A DNA stretch of 64,000 nt from Branchiostoma floridae. Lineage: Eukaryota > Chordata > Leptocardii > Amphioxiformes > Branchiostomatidae. Position 1 is the first letter of the stretch. Every line of letters begins with the position of its first letter. Positions 45,218 to 58,200 of this stretch are shown here, one piece after another. A program made the position numbers and the translations under genes. A model generated the notes under the pieces. The model was not told the origin of the DNA and made no database searches. It was given only the letters and a program-made list of their open reading frames with translations. Location: NCBI RefSeq assembly GCF_000003815.2, contig NC_049983.1, forward strand, positions 9,219,470 to 9,283,469, read 5' to 3'.

Positions 45218-48200
45218 TCAATCTTTGTCTGGCACTTTCTTGCCATAGTACCACTCCGCTAACGTGTCGGGATGAACCCCCATCTTGTACGCCAGCAGTA
45301 TGAACGTGTTCATCGATGTCACCTGGACGTGAGAAACAAAGCACAACATGAGACAAGTGTCTGTGAAGATGCAAGTTATAACACTACCAAAACTATAATG
45401 TATGGTATCAGGACACCTTTTTGCACCAATGTTTGTCAGTCACACAAAGACTCAGACAGGAGACATGCCCTAGAGTTGTTGCTGCGGCAGCTCTTAATAA
45501 CAGGTTGCACATGACATCATTATAAAACACACCTAACGTGTTAACATCTCGTTTTACACCACAGGAGGCCAGACATGTGTTGTATCAAGGTTTCCTTTAT
45601 GTAGAAATAATAACTTTTGAAACCTTGTCCTTTACAAATGATGATTTCATCCCAAATGTAGGTTGATGTCCAAGGATACTGTTATGTCTGTAATCAATTT
45701 TGATTATGTAAATGTACATGTGTACATGTCAGAATGCATGATTTATGGTTAAAAAGATATTGTGGATGATGTCATTGTAATGGCAGTTGTAATGCCAGGG
45801 ACAAAATACTGTTCACACTTTTGATTAGAGACAAGGGTGTGGGGACTGTGACAAAGGCTATGTGACAGAATGACATCATGTAAATGTACAGGGACAGATG
45901 AAGGGAAAGTGGGGCCTTTAGGCCTATGTCATATTTCAAAACCAGGGCCGGGCCAGGCAGCTTTCGGGAACGAAAAGTATGATATAAAAGACACCAAACT
46001 ACACATGAGATAAAGAGAATAGTTGTGGGCATTATTTGTGCATATTTTTACATATACATTTCTATTTTCCGCTTCCACAAGGAGCCCAACTGGGCCCTGG
46101 TTTGGAAATTAGCCTATCATGCGTTGCAATGAAAAACAACAACAAAAACAACCTTTTTTGAACTGCCATTTTGTCTTCAATTTTTATGTAAAGTTGTTTG
46201 CACCAGTCAACTACAACTATTGAAAAAGTTGGGAAAGTTTGCTTGCACACAATCAGTGGAGTAAACTGGAGCTAGAATAGGATGGATTCCTGGCTACTCA
46301 CAAACCAGTGCTCAGACCTTGGTTGGAGAGTAGTCAGTAGCAAAGTCATGGGAAGATGTGTGACAGAAGCTTTACAATGTGATAGCAAGAGTTGCTTCCA
46401 CATACCTTGAGGTAGCCATGTTTCCTCCACCTGCGAGCGGAGGTTACCACCCCCCTCCCGTCTACGATGGCCACGTGGCCGTGCTGCTTTAACTGCTGCA
46501 CCATCTCCACATCCTCCAGCAGAGGGAACTCTGGGAAGCCTCCCACCGCCTGGAACTGTCTCCTGGTCATAAACAGTGCCTGGTCTCCATATGGCAGTTC
46601 TGTGAAAAAATATGAAATGTAGTAAGCCGTTGTTGCTGTCCATGTTTAACATCTATTATTTTGCTAGATGTGGCCTCTAGGTGTTGGATAACTTATGGTT
46701 TAGTATTATAATTTCTTGCTTTAATCTGATGAGGGTAACTTGCTTGCCTTGGAATCCCAACAACAACAAATTGTAATGCGCAAATTGTTACTGTAAGCAA
46801 TCCGCAGAAGGAAAAGTCAAATAACATTTTCACCGAAAATATTACATACATTTCAAATGGCATCAATTTGTCTAAGATGAATGATACTGCCTGAACCTTC
46901 TGTCACTTAGTATATCTTCCGCGTGTGATGTTTTTATATGTCAAAGTGTCAGAATTTCAATACTTACACTCATTTACTTTCATCTAAACTCACCAAAGAA
47001 TGAAGCTCTTATGTTGGTCCCCCATTGTACAAGTCTCATTTGTGTCCTAAACCACCAGGAATCTGATCTGAAATAACAAATCTATATGTTATTCTGAACA
47101 GGCAATTGTACAAAGAAAGAAAGATACTATTTAATAGTACTTCAAATGTACATTACAATTTTAATGTACACATGTACTATAGTACACTCACATGCTGAAG
47201 ACCCATCTTCTACTATAATCAGACTCATTTGTACTATACTGTACCACCCTAGCCTTGGTACTGAAATGCATTCTTCACCTTGCACTATAATGTTCATTCC
47301 CTTACCTTAGTGAAAAAAACAAACTTCTTCCATCTTATAATATAATGCACCACATATAGCCTTGGTACTAAAATGCATTCTTTCATCTTGCACTACAACA
47401 TTTCCTCCCATTCCCTAGTGCAAAAAACTTCTTCCATCATACACTATGATGTAACACCTATAGCCTTGGTACTGAAATGTATTCTTTCATCTTGCACTAC
47501 AACATTCCCTCCCATACGCTAGTGCAAAAAAAGACTTCTTCCATCATAGTATGATGTACCACCTTTAGCCTTGGTACTGAAAAGCATTCTTTCATCTCAC
47601 ACTAAAATGTTTCCTCCAATACCCTAGTGCAAAAAAACTTCTTCCATCATACAAAATAATGTACCACCTATAGCCTTGGTACTGAAATGTATTCTTTCAT
47701 CTTGCACAACAACATTTCCTCCCATACCCTAGTGCAAAAAAACTTCTTCCATCATACAAAATAATGTACCACCTATAGCCTTGGTACTGAAATGCATTCC
47801 TTCATCTTGCAATACAGTATTCCCTCCAATACCCTAGTGCAAAAAAAATGTACCACCCTAGCCTTGGTACTAAAATGCATTCTTTGCTATTTGGAATATA
47901 ACAAGGGGATTTATTTACTGTACCTTGAATGATTTGAATCTTCCACCACATCGAGTCCAAAACGAAAGGCTCCCACCACCACCCCTGGCCTGCAGAGTGT
48001 TCTGTACGCATCCTGTTGCCATGACAACGGCAACTGTGTGTCAGCATGCAGAAAGAGGAGGTAGTCTCCTGTTGCATGCTGGGTACCGGTGTTCAATTGT
48101 ACTCCTCTACCTGGGGACAGGGTAGGATAATATGTCAGTGTTCTATGAAAGAAAATTATTTCACATTCAACCATTTTAACCAACCGAAGTTTTAGTAGAG

Positions 48201-51200
48201 TGTTCTATATACAGTGATATACGCAATTCTTTCAGCACTGCCCTCAATGAAGACACACGATGTAAACAGTTAACCAAGGTTGAACTATTTGTACGTATAA
48301 TGACAGCCACAAACATTGTACAGCAAAAACTATATGAGTTCGTATACACTTGTTTTAAGAAGAGGGAAGAGGCATGAAAACAATAGTTATAGCGTGATAG
48401 CATAGCTCCAGATGTTTTGTTTATCCTGAACTGTTTGCTTGTATCACTACTTGTAATAGTATTGCATGCGATATGTAATACACATGTACTATTGAATTGC
48501 TGCAAATAGCCCATGTGCGCAAGAACATGCAAATAAAGATCTTGTTAACTCAACAACTACATGATATAGAGTTAACCATGGCTTTTATCATTAGTTAGAC
48601 AAAAGAATCCTCAGGATAAGTGACAATTCGTTGCAATATTAGCCCATAAAATCATCCAAAAATGTTGTGTGCATAATGTCATTATTGTCCAATACCATTA
48701 TGACTGGATACAAGCTTGACTGTTCCCCGAGGATACGACTTAGCCATGTGTCGGACAATGTCTTGAGTACCATCTGTGCTGCCTCCGTCACTCACCACCA
48801 CTTCTACATGGTGCTGGGGTGAGAAGTTCTATAATGGTAAAATAAAAATAGCACACTGTCAGGTCTTCAGCACTGAAACCACTGGTGTGTTATGCCAAAG
48901 GGCGGTTATACTGGCTATTTGGATACAGATACTGATACAATGTATTTTATTACAATTCCAGATTGATTAAATAAGGACAAGTGGTTTTTAAGCTCTATGT
49001 TTAATGAGTACCTCTGTATGAAATCTAATCAAAGCAAATTTGTATTACACATGTGCACCAGAATCTATCACGTATGTACCATGTTAAAAATTTGCTTTCT
49101 TTCTGCTCTATCTAGAGAACATCTACATGTACCTCTAGTGTATTTTCTATCGTAGCTTTGATGTTCTCTGCCTCATTCAGTACAGGTATGATGACACTCC
49201 ACTTTGGGCTGCACAGTTCCTGCCGAGGGACGCCTGTCATCCGCTCAAACTCACCAAGGTCATCTGATGTGTCCTGAAACACACTTTTACGATCAGATAT
49301 GATTCATTGCAACACACTCATTTTGTCTTTCTTGTTCTTAATTGTACTTGTTGAGATTTCCTCAATCATTTGAGTGGCCTCACCAATGGTTTATCTCCTT
49401 CTCAGCATCCGTTGTCCTACAAATATCATTATTTCATTGTTGACTACTCTGGTGTAGCAAATTACCATGACCCCTGACCGTACATCCCACCTGCTAAATC
49501 TGTAGCTTGTTACCCTCTTCAAGGCAGCTTTTGCTAATCTGGATTCACCAGGCATGGGATTGATCCCGATGCACAAAGGCATGTCTTCCTCAGCAGGTGG
49601 ATTTAGCAGATCCAGCTTCTGTTGTGATTGGGTGTATCTTATATCACTGTAACTCAACACACTCTCTTACCTTTAAAACAGCATCTATTTGAGCACCTAT
49701 TTGAGCATCTATTGAGTGTATCTTACAACATACAAGTTTAACACTCACCACATCCTGTAACTTTTGAGACAGCAGGTGGCACCTGACTCCCAGCTGTTCC
49801 CCCACCTGCAGCTGCTGTTGGAGCACCTGATCTGTCCCCCACCTCATCCCCTGGAACAGCTGACCTATAGAACATTTGTAACAAGAGTTCTGAGACCTCA
49901 TACCTCCATGAAATATTTCATGTGAGTTTTCATCATAAGTTTTACATTCCTAGTTTGCAGCACATAGGAATAAGAAAAATCAATACTCCAACCTCTGGTG
50001 GTAGGTGTCATATTTCCCAGCATGCCCAGCAAGTCAATATGGCAGCAGCCATATGATTCGGCATCTATCATCAGGGGTGGATTGCTAACACATCTTTACT
50101 CAAATGGACCGATCCTGAAGCCCTGTCTCCTGTTTGATCATGGTTCTATCTTTCAAACACCTCCATCAAAAACAGTGCTATTAGGATAAAACTGGCCGCT
50201 AGCAGTATTTTAGCTGATAATACCGACTAACATTTAGCTTTTGGGCCCTGAAGTCCTCCCAGTATAATTCATACTTCTGCAGTGTCTGAGCCCCTGTAGT
50301 GTCCATAGCCCCTGTAGTATTCGTAACCGTTGTGGTGTCCGTACCCCCTGTAGTGTCTGTAGCCCCTGTAGCTTTCGTACACCCCAATAGTAGCCACTAA
50401 GGCACAACAAGGGTCATAGCAACATCAAGATACAAGTACAGTACTACTGATTAAACGTTCTTTACCTATAACACTGCTGTCTGTTTGTCTGTTCAGACCG
50501 ACTAGATAGTAACCACCATCTATAGCAGGCCCTAGAACACAGACATCTTCTTCCTGAGTCGACTGCAGAATCTGAAGAGCCTCCTCCAAAATGTCTGCAG
50601 TGATGGCAGGAATGTCACTCCCTACCTGTAATGTTGAACACAGACAAGGAAAACTGGTATACAAAGGATTGTGCTTGGAGCAACTTGGTACGTTTCTTAA
50701 GGAGCACATTGTCTTGTTGAGCATTTTCACAGCATACAGGAAAATATTGTTCTGACAGTTATTGACGATGATAGATGAGTGTAGAAGTGTAGAACTGTAA
50801 CATGAGAGTTGAGTGAAACTGTTGGGGGAGACCTAGTGTGAGCACCCAGACAAAGGATCTCATTAGTGACTGTTAGTCAGGTTTATGATTAGTTTTGTAG
50901 GCATAGTTGTGTTAAACTTTGCTAAACTAGGTTGGCAGTGGTCTGTACTGCAAGTCTCAGGCAGACACGGCTCTGACCATTTGTTTCAAAGGAAACAGTA
51001 TAAGGTACGGGTATGAAAACTAGATAGGAAAACCCTTTAGCATCCTTGGTTCTGTGTAACCCAGCACTTACCAACACCACATTTTCTGTACCCTCTTTAA
51101 AAGCATCCTGAAAAGCGTTGGCCATTTTGTGTCCCAGGTCCTCTCCGTCCTGCACCCTCCACCAACAGCTGATGTCCGCCCTTCTCTCCAGCCAGTACCT

Positions 51201-52059
51201 CATGTCGTCCTCAGTACCTCCATGGTAGCGCACTTCTACTGAAAGACTCTCTGGGTCCCTCTGTTGAAATTTACCCGCTTCATGTAGAATGGCATTTGTC
51301 TGCAACATAGGTTATATTGGTAACAGTGTTACTAGACATAAAAGACTTTTGTAGACATTTCAATATGGTAACGTATGATTGGCTCCTTCTAAACCAGTCA
51401 AAGAGCCAATACACAAAACTGGTAAGTTCAAACTGTTATAATATACTGTAAATGCATTTAAGTTCGCGGGGATTTAATTTGGCGGTGGCGGGAAAAAGGA
51501 CTTTTCGCAGTGGTTTTAAGTTCGCGGTAACACCATAGACTGCAGTCTAACACCATAATAGAAAAATGTTCGCGGTGGTTTTAAGTTTGCGGTGAAGTAG
51601 TCACCGCAAAAACCGCGAACATTAATCCACCGCGAACATTTCTGCTTTACAGTAATACATAGTGTACCATTAGGCTCTTCCCTGTGGCATTGCCAAAATT
51701 ATGTACCCAGAAAGTCCACACATTAAGCAAAAGTTTTTTCTAATGACTCAGCAGTTTCAAGTACAGGCAAGAATATCTTAGTCTTACTATTTTTAATGGG
51801 TTCACATTGTTTATGAATTTGACAAACAATAGAAATATAGAAACACCATCACCATGTAAAGCTGTGCCAGTGCTGCACCCTGTTCTCCAAGCGCTGGTTT
51901 GAGTCTAGATTTGGTAGTTCCTGGTGAAGGGTACCGGGTGAACACGATCACACGCTGACGTCTGGACTTCAGTGATCTCTTCTTTCGATAGTTGATGTAG
52001 CCAGGTATTGTAACAGCAGCCACAGCGGAGGATAAGATAACAGCGGCGCGGTAGGACAT
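45218..52059 (-). CDS. membrane-anchored fusion of DUF2064 (TIGR04282) and family-2 glycosyltransferase (TIGR04283)
   Basis: Exons: 52059-51853, 51299-51072, 50625-50466, 49864-49749, 49273-49133, 48828-48696, 48110-47924, 47067-46994, 46599-46406, 45322-45218; 1545 nt, 514 residues, phases all consistent. Residues 4-23 form a hydrophobic segment, probably a signal anchor. Residues 36-245 match the nucleotidyltransferase-fold family DUF2064: VIVFTRYPSPGTTKSRL (37-53), GSDIP (147-151), DGGYYLVG (181-188). Residues 263-505 match a family-2 glycosyltransferase: SVIIPVLNEAENI, VVSDGGSTDGT, GRGVQLNTG, LLFLHADT with the metal-binding HAD (350-352), YGDQALF, and the ED pair (444-445). In bacteria the two domains are usually separate genes called rSAM/selenodomain-associated transferases 1 and 2. 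The sugar donor and acceptor are unknown; location in the ER or Golgi is inferred from the anchor. Divergent from ABTB1. Confidence 0.9.
47160..47890. repeat. about 105-bp tandem satellite, six to seven units
   Basis: AGCCTTGGTACTGAAATGC recurs at about 47251, 47358, 47462, 47567, 47672, 47777 and 47860 with a 104-107 bp period; the last unit is short. Each unit also has CATCTTGCACTACAACATT and CCCTAGTGCAAAAAA blocks. It fills most of intron 7 of the transferase fusion gene and stops about 35 bases from the exon 7 donor. Confidence 0.9.
50240..50390. repeat. 18-bp minisatellite (CCCCTGTAGTGTCYGTAG)
   Basis: About six tandem 18-bp units in intron 3 of the transferase gene. The 18-bp period keeps frames open on both strands, which explains the spurious TDTTGG-rich open frame there. 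Confidence 0.8.
51444..51654. mobile_element. 211-bp MITE, second copy of the TACTGTAAATGCA family
   Basis: It starts TACTGTAAATGCA and ends GCTTTACAGTA. It has the same internal TTCGCGG blocks and GACTGCAGTC centre as 24722-24940, but inverted. It lies in intron 1 of the transferase gene. Confidence 0.75.
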
Positions 52060-52984
52060 AATGCAGTAGTTTTAGGTTTGAAACCCGTTTCTTCGTGCTG
52101 CAGCTGAGGCACTCCAATTCAACTTCATGCATGCCTGAGTAGAAACCTGAGTGGTTTTTGTTCACACAGGTGTATCCCTAATGCTACAACCAAGTGGAAC
52201 GCATTTGAACGCATGGCTCAAAACGTTCTGTTTTACCTGAGTTGTACAACTGGTCGCATGTCTTTCGGCAGGGGAGCAATGACCTGGTGTCACAAGATTT
52301 GCACGTGGAAAATAGCTTACGTTATACGGACGATACTAAGTTCAGTTCAGTTACTAAGACGTTACGCCAACACAAACAAAATGCTGCAACAACCTCCAAA
52401 TTATCATCATGCCAGGCTGCCATCATTCCTGAGAAGGAATCCCCTCCCATATCAAACTCACTCCGGTGTTGTCTTTCTCTTGTCAGTCTTGTTGTTGGCA
52501 AGATGCTGCGACAACTCCCAAAATTGCTCTTGCCAAAATAAATACGTGAGCGTACGCTTGCAAACTTTGACCTCACTGATGTTTCTTGCATAAGACAATT
52601 CCTGGTCATTCAGGGCGGATTTTGCGATTTATACAGAGCCCCAACTCAGAGCCCCAGAGAATTGAAGCCAAGTGTATTCCACAATTTGAAATCAGTTAAC
52701 TGCTTCGCATTCCCGACAAAATGTTATTAAAACCTCAGAAGGAGTCGCCATTTCCCGCCAAATCTAGGTCAAATGTTGACCCAGCTGACCTTTAATCCGG
52801 AGGCGCTAATTGGTTCAAATGAGTGACCAATCAGAGACTCGCGTCTCCCCAAGGAAATCCAATATGGCGTCCGATTGTTGACATCTCACAGAGTGTTGCA
52901 ATCACAGCCCAAGTTTTCGTGTTATTCTGCCGCGCTGAAGAGATTGTGATATATTTACCGAATGGTAACAGAATATAAGACACC
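52060..52984. promoter_or_regulatory. bidirectional promoter region, transferase gene / ABTB1
   Basis: The two start codons are 925 bases apart and face away from each other. Near ABTB1 are an inverted CCAAT (ATTGG, 52809-52813), a CCAAT box (52827-52831), an E2F-like TTTCCCGCC (52751-52759) next to CGCCAT, and AATATGGCGTCC (52861-52872, YY1-like). No TATA box is evident. Sharing of the promoter is inferred from the arrangement. Confidence 0.55.
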
Positions 52985-55229
52985 ATGGATCTTCATGAAT
53001 TGTTCCTGGCGTGCAGAAAGGGAGATTTGTCGCGTGTCAAGTGAGTTTTCCGTCAAAGTTTGCTGATCGTCTGCTACTAGGTTTCAAGTGGGAGGGGGGC
53101 GTTTTCCTGCATAGGCAACTTCTCTTGGTGTGTGTATTTAGCTGTAGCTGCCTCTGGTGTCAAGTGACAAACATACTCTATAATAGGATCTTACCCGACC
53201 TTGTCTTGTACATCACAGTCCAGGACAACGTTCCAAAGAAATCTTCAGAACCGACAAATAACAAACATTTCAAACATTAATTTTGGAATTTTGTCAGTTG
53301 AATTTGGTATCTTAGATGAGAAGGTATTTCTGAGACCTACCTGCACTTAAGTACTTTTTTCTTTCCTGTAACTATGTATTCTTAGAAATAACAAATTGCA
53401 AACCAAAGAAAATAATAAATGGCTTTGTTACAGCTTTCCATATGACAAATTCTTTTCCTACAGAGTAGTGCAAGTAAATTTCTCGCATTAGTATTGAGAT
53501 TATGCCTTTGTTCCAACACCTGCTACATATACTTGCATACTCTGCATAGTCATGATGAATGTATTTTGATGACTCTCTTGTAGGACTTTCAAATAGTTCA
53601 AATGAGCTGAAATCATGACCAATAGGCCTCAAATGACTGAGAGAAGACCCACTAGTCTGAAGAATACAGTTGTTACTGATTAGCACCTACTTGAGAAAAT
53701 GATTGTTTGTTTAACATTATTCTATTGCAATCAAAAGCAACAAATCAAGGGATGAACATTTGCAAAACATACATAGTAGTTAATTAATACTGTATTGTGT
53801 AACTTATAATGATTATGAGATAAATGACTATACTCAGGGTTATAAGACTATTAAGAGCCTCTGTAAAAATAAAAGCGTCCCGAATGGTTTGGATGCTGGT
53901 CCGGGACAGCACCCGTGTCCAAATTATGACTGATTTGGCCGATGAACATTAGGTCTTTTTTCATTAGAAAATGTCTGAAAATGGACATCAATTCCTTACT
54001 GGAAATCTCGAACGGACGGGATGAAGCAAATCTGGATTGGACAGGGGGGTTGGGTCAGGGAAATTTGGATTGGATAGGAGGGTTGGGTCAGGGAAATTTG
54101 GATTGGATAGGGGGGTTGGGTCAGTGAAATTTGGATTGGATAGGGGGGTTGGGTCAGGGAAATTTGGATTGGATAGGGGGGTTGGGTCAGGGAAATCTGG
54201 ATTGGATAGGGGGGTTGGGTCAGGGAAATCTGGATTGGATAGGGGGGTTGGGTCAGGGAAATCTGGATTGGACAGGGGGGTTGGGTCAGGGAAATTTGGA
54301 TTGGATAGGGGGGTTGGGTCAGGAAAATCTGGATTGGATAGGGGGGTTGGGTCAGGGAAATCTGGATTGGATAGGGAGGTTGGGTCAGGGAAATCTGGAT
54401 TGGATAGGGGGGTTGGGTCGGGGAAATCTGGATTGGATAGGGGGGTTAGGTCAGGGAAATTTGGATTGGATAGGGGGGTTGGGTCGGGGAAATCTGGATT
54501 GGATAGGGGGGTTGGGTAAAAAAAATCTGGATCGGATGGGGGGGGTTGGGTTAGAAGCTGGATTGAGACCTCTTCCACCCCCCCCTTCTCAAATATTTTT
54601 TGGAACAGCCCATTGCTTGTCATGTTTTGTTGATCTCAGGGTTTACTTAAGATTTATCAAGGCAGAGGTTGTTTATAAAAGGCTCAGGTCAGGGAAGAAT
54701 CATAACCCTAAACGGGTTCAATTCAGTTCAATCATCACAAGATTCACAGGGTGCCATTTCTATCATTGTAATAGGAATTGTAACTGTCACATTAAAAAAC
54801 TGATGTGAGCGCGCGAATAAAAATGAGGTATGAAATATAAGTGGTCAGGAAGGTTGTAACGGGTGTAATGGGTTTTCCTGAATAGATAATGGACACACTA
54901 TATTGGCAGGCATTTTGGGGCTTACAGCTGGGCCAAGAAAATATCAAGAGCAATGTTGAGTAGAAATAGAATTTATAGTCATTTGCACCAGGTTTCTACA
55001 GTCAAAGGTACAGAGGCAGTTAACTTTGACTACATTAAGATAGGATTTTAAAATGCCTGAACCGGACCTGTATCTGAATTTTCTGTACTAGCACCCACCC
55101 CTACCAACAATAGATTTTCATTTTTGTTCTTTTCCATCTTATCTGCACTATTTCAAACAAATATGTCTAAAATGTTCTGTACAAGTACTTAGATGGGAAG
55201 CAGATAATGCTGATTCAGGGTCATAAATT

Positions 55230-55260
<31 letters not shown>

Positions 55261-58200
55261 CGACTGGCAATTACAGGCAGCCAAGCTCGCCCAACTAGCG
55301 AGGCTATTGCAAAGTGCTGACCTTAAAGAAAATAGGGATTTGATGTTCATGTCATGTTTTCTCCAGCAGTTGTATATTATTATGATGAATTATGTCTCTG
55401 ATTTAATAACTTAAGGTTGAATCTGGGCACAACCTCAATGTTTTGAGTATTACTTTATGGTGATTATGTTATTGCATGCAAAGGAAGATGTTTACTCTGC
55501 AGCAAATGAAATATTGAATATTTACACTTTCCAGGCACCTGGTGGAGCAAAAGGAAGTGGACCTGAATGTGAGAGACCGGTGGGACAGTACACCATTGTA
55601 AGTTGCATCTGTGCTTTTGCCTGCTTAATGTCATGAACTCTTACCTGTTGTGATGGTTCAACATGTAATAGATAGCTGGACTTGATTCCAATACCAAAAA
55701 TACATTCAGCAAGTTGCAGTGGGTCAGCAAAAAAATTAGTGCATGCATTTTTGGTATTGGAATAAAGTCTGAGTACTTACTGATCACATGTCAATCATAG
55801 GTCTTAGAATCCTCTTGGAAACATTTACAGTCAAACCTGTCTATAGCGGCCACTCAAGGGACTGGTCAAAATTGGCCACTATAGAGAGGTGGCCACTATA
55901 GAGAATATGCTAATTAATGGACCACAAGCAAATAAGTTACACATGGTTTTAGTACCCACTGATCTCTATTCACATAATACAGGACTGTACATGTACTGCA
56001 ATGATTTTTACACTATATGTATTAAGAAAACAAAAGCTATAAAAAGTTTTAAATGTTCTACAGTTGATATTGTCTGAAGAGACCGGTATCGTCATATTTC
56101 TTTGATCTTTCGTCTTGTATCCTTTGATACTTCGCCGTCCGTGTGTTCCCGCTCGCGTTCACACGTCAGATTCGCCCATTATGCTAATGTGGTACTCACA
56201 AGAAAAGTCACGTCATTTTAGACTTATCTCTTAATAAATGTAAGAATACAATCCACCATAGTCTGAAGATCATATCATTTTGTCTTTGTAACAATTATTG
56301 AGAATTTTTTGTGATGTAAATTAACCTAAGCGATAGTGTATTAGAACGTAACTTTAACACAATTTACCTCCGTAATATTGGTGTCGTCTATTGACCTTAT
56401 ATGACCTCGTTTGTCAGCGGGTATGGGTAGCGCCAGTTTACGAAGTTTTGTTTTGAAAATAAGTCAAAGAGGTTTTAAATCCGGCGTAGGGTGACGATAC
56501 GGCCGCTGTATATGGCCGAACGCGTGCCGAAACATAGATCAGCGGTCCGCGTGGCCGTAATCGGCAGTGTTTTTGTACCTGCGGGACCGGAAATCGTGTG
56601 GCCGTGGCCGCGTTGGACAGGTGGCCGCTAAGCCTATTTCTTAATCATTGCGAATCCAAGGGACCGACAAAAAGTGGCCACTATGGGCAGGTGGCCGTTA
56701 TGCAAAGGTGGCCGCTAATACAGGTTTGACTGTATAGTGGTCAGTTATGTGTAACAAGTGACCCTCAGTATTTCTCATGTATTCCTAAAAGGCATTTCTT
56801 ACTAGGTTTTTGTTGCATTCTATATTGTCATCTCATATCTCTGTCTTTTCTACCATACACACAGGTACTATGCTTGTCTATGTGGCCATGAAGATCTAGT
56901 GGAGTATCTACTGGACAAAGGCAAGAATTTTAAGATTATAATTTATTTTTATAACTTATTAGTATCATGTAAGTATCACACATGATAAATAAAAGAAAAA
57001 AGATGCCCGTACTCTTTTTCGAAAGGTGTGGTGGGTCCTTTAACGTGCGTGGGGTGTGGCTCTCTTCAAACACAGGACGGCCCTAAACCAAAGCTAGCTA
57101 CTCATTTTTACCTGAGTGAGTTGGAGAAAGTCATGTTAAGTGCCTTTCCCAAGGGCACAAGTTCCATGACACGGTAGGTTTTGAACCCCGGACCTCTAGG
57201 TCCTTTGCCAAACATGCTGCTGATTACGCCACACGATAAACTACTAGTGCTATACAGTGGAATCCGTATTATGGCAATATGAGGCAAGTACATAATACAG
57301 TAATGGGAGATTGAAGGAGCATTTAGTATTTTTTACACATTCACTAAGATGGTTTTGTATCCTTGTACCTGTCCAGGTGCACGATGTGAAGCCAACACCT
57401 TCGACGGCGAGCGCTGCCTGTACGGCGCGCTGAACGACAGAATCAGGAACATGCTGAAGAACTACAAACAGGTCACCTCACAGACATTACGAAGGGACAA
57501 CTACGACGAGTTTCTACGAAAGTAAGTTTGCTTTCACACAGCTAGCATGGGTGGCCATTGTAGCATGAGTAGAAAAAAATCACGGATAATCCTGGGGAGC
57601 AAACCTTAGCCAAAAGGGTAGTGGGAATGGCCGGGCCCCTATATATATGTATATAGCACGAAGAAAATGTGCTGTTATGTTCTGTACAAATATATCTGTC
57701 AAAGTGAGTAAGAGTGGGGTAGTCTTGAAAATGGTAAGCATCACTAAATTCTGAATCATGGATCAGTGTCAGCATTCTACTAGTACTACATTTGTATTTC
57801 ATTATGTATACTAGTATACTGTGCAATCAATGTTTAAAACAAGATGTCTGAAATGGTTTCATGCATGTAGGAGTATCGAATAGTTTGGGATTCCAAGGAA
57901 ATGCACTGGTGACATTGTTTGAACCAGTGATATAAAACCTAAAAGGTTTGCACATACTGTATGTATAGTAATACAGTATAGTACACTTCTAGGAAATGAA
58001 AAAGACAAAAGACTTATATAGGGTCCTACTATTCAACTTAGAATTCTAAATGTTGGTGTACCCAAAGAGAAATAGTATTGTTCATGTAGCTGTGACACAT
58101 ATCATCTTGCAGGCTTTTAGAGCTGGGAAACTACGAGGATGTTGAGTTTGAGGTGCACGATGAGGTGTTCACGGCCCACAAGTGCATCCTGAGTGCACGG

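Noticed and set aside
47160-47890. CRISPR-like or gene-family array
   Set aside because: Continuous 105-bp satellite units with no spacers and no coding frame.
48700-48712. Earlier GT donors (GTATCC, GTCATA) for exon 6 of the transferase gene
   Set aside because: Only AATG followed by GTATTG at 48695 gives the right phase and the GRG motif across the junction.
50199-50387. 62-residue Thr/Gly-rich minus-strand open frame as an exon of the transferase gene
   Set aside because: It is an 18-bp minisatellite; exons 3 and 4 join in phase without it.
45218-52059. Recent bacterial transfer or contamination
   Set aside because: Ten exons with canonical splice sites and an intron-borne MITE shared with other loci in the window show a resident eukaryotic gene.
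54037-54808. Long repetitive open frames on both strands (160-225 residues)
   Set aside because: They arise from a 33-bp minisatellite inside ABTB1 intron 1; composition is purely repeat-driven and there is no domain or start context.
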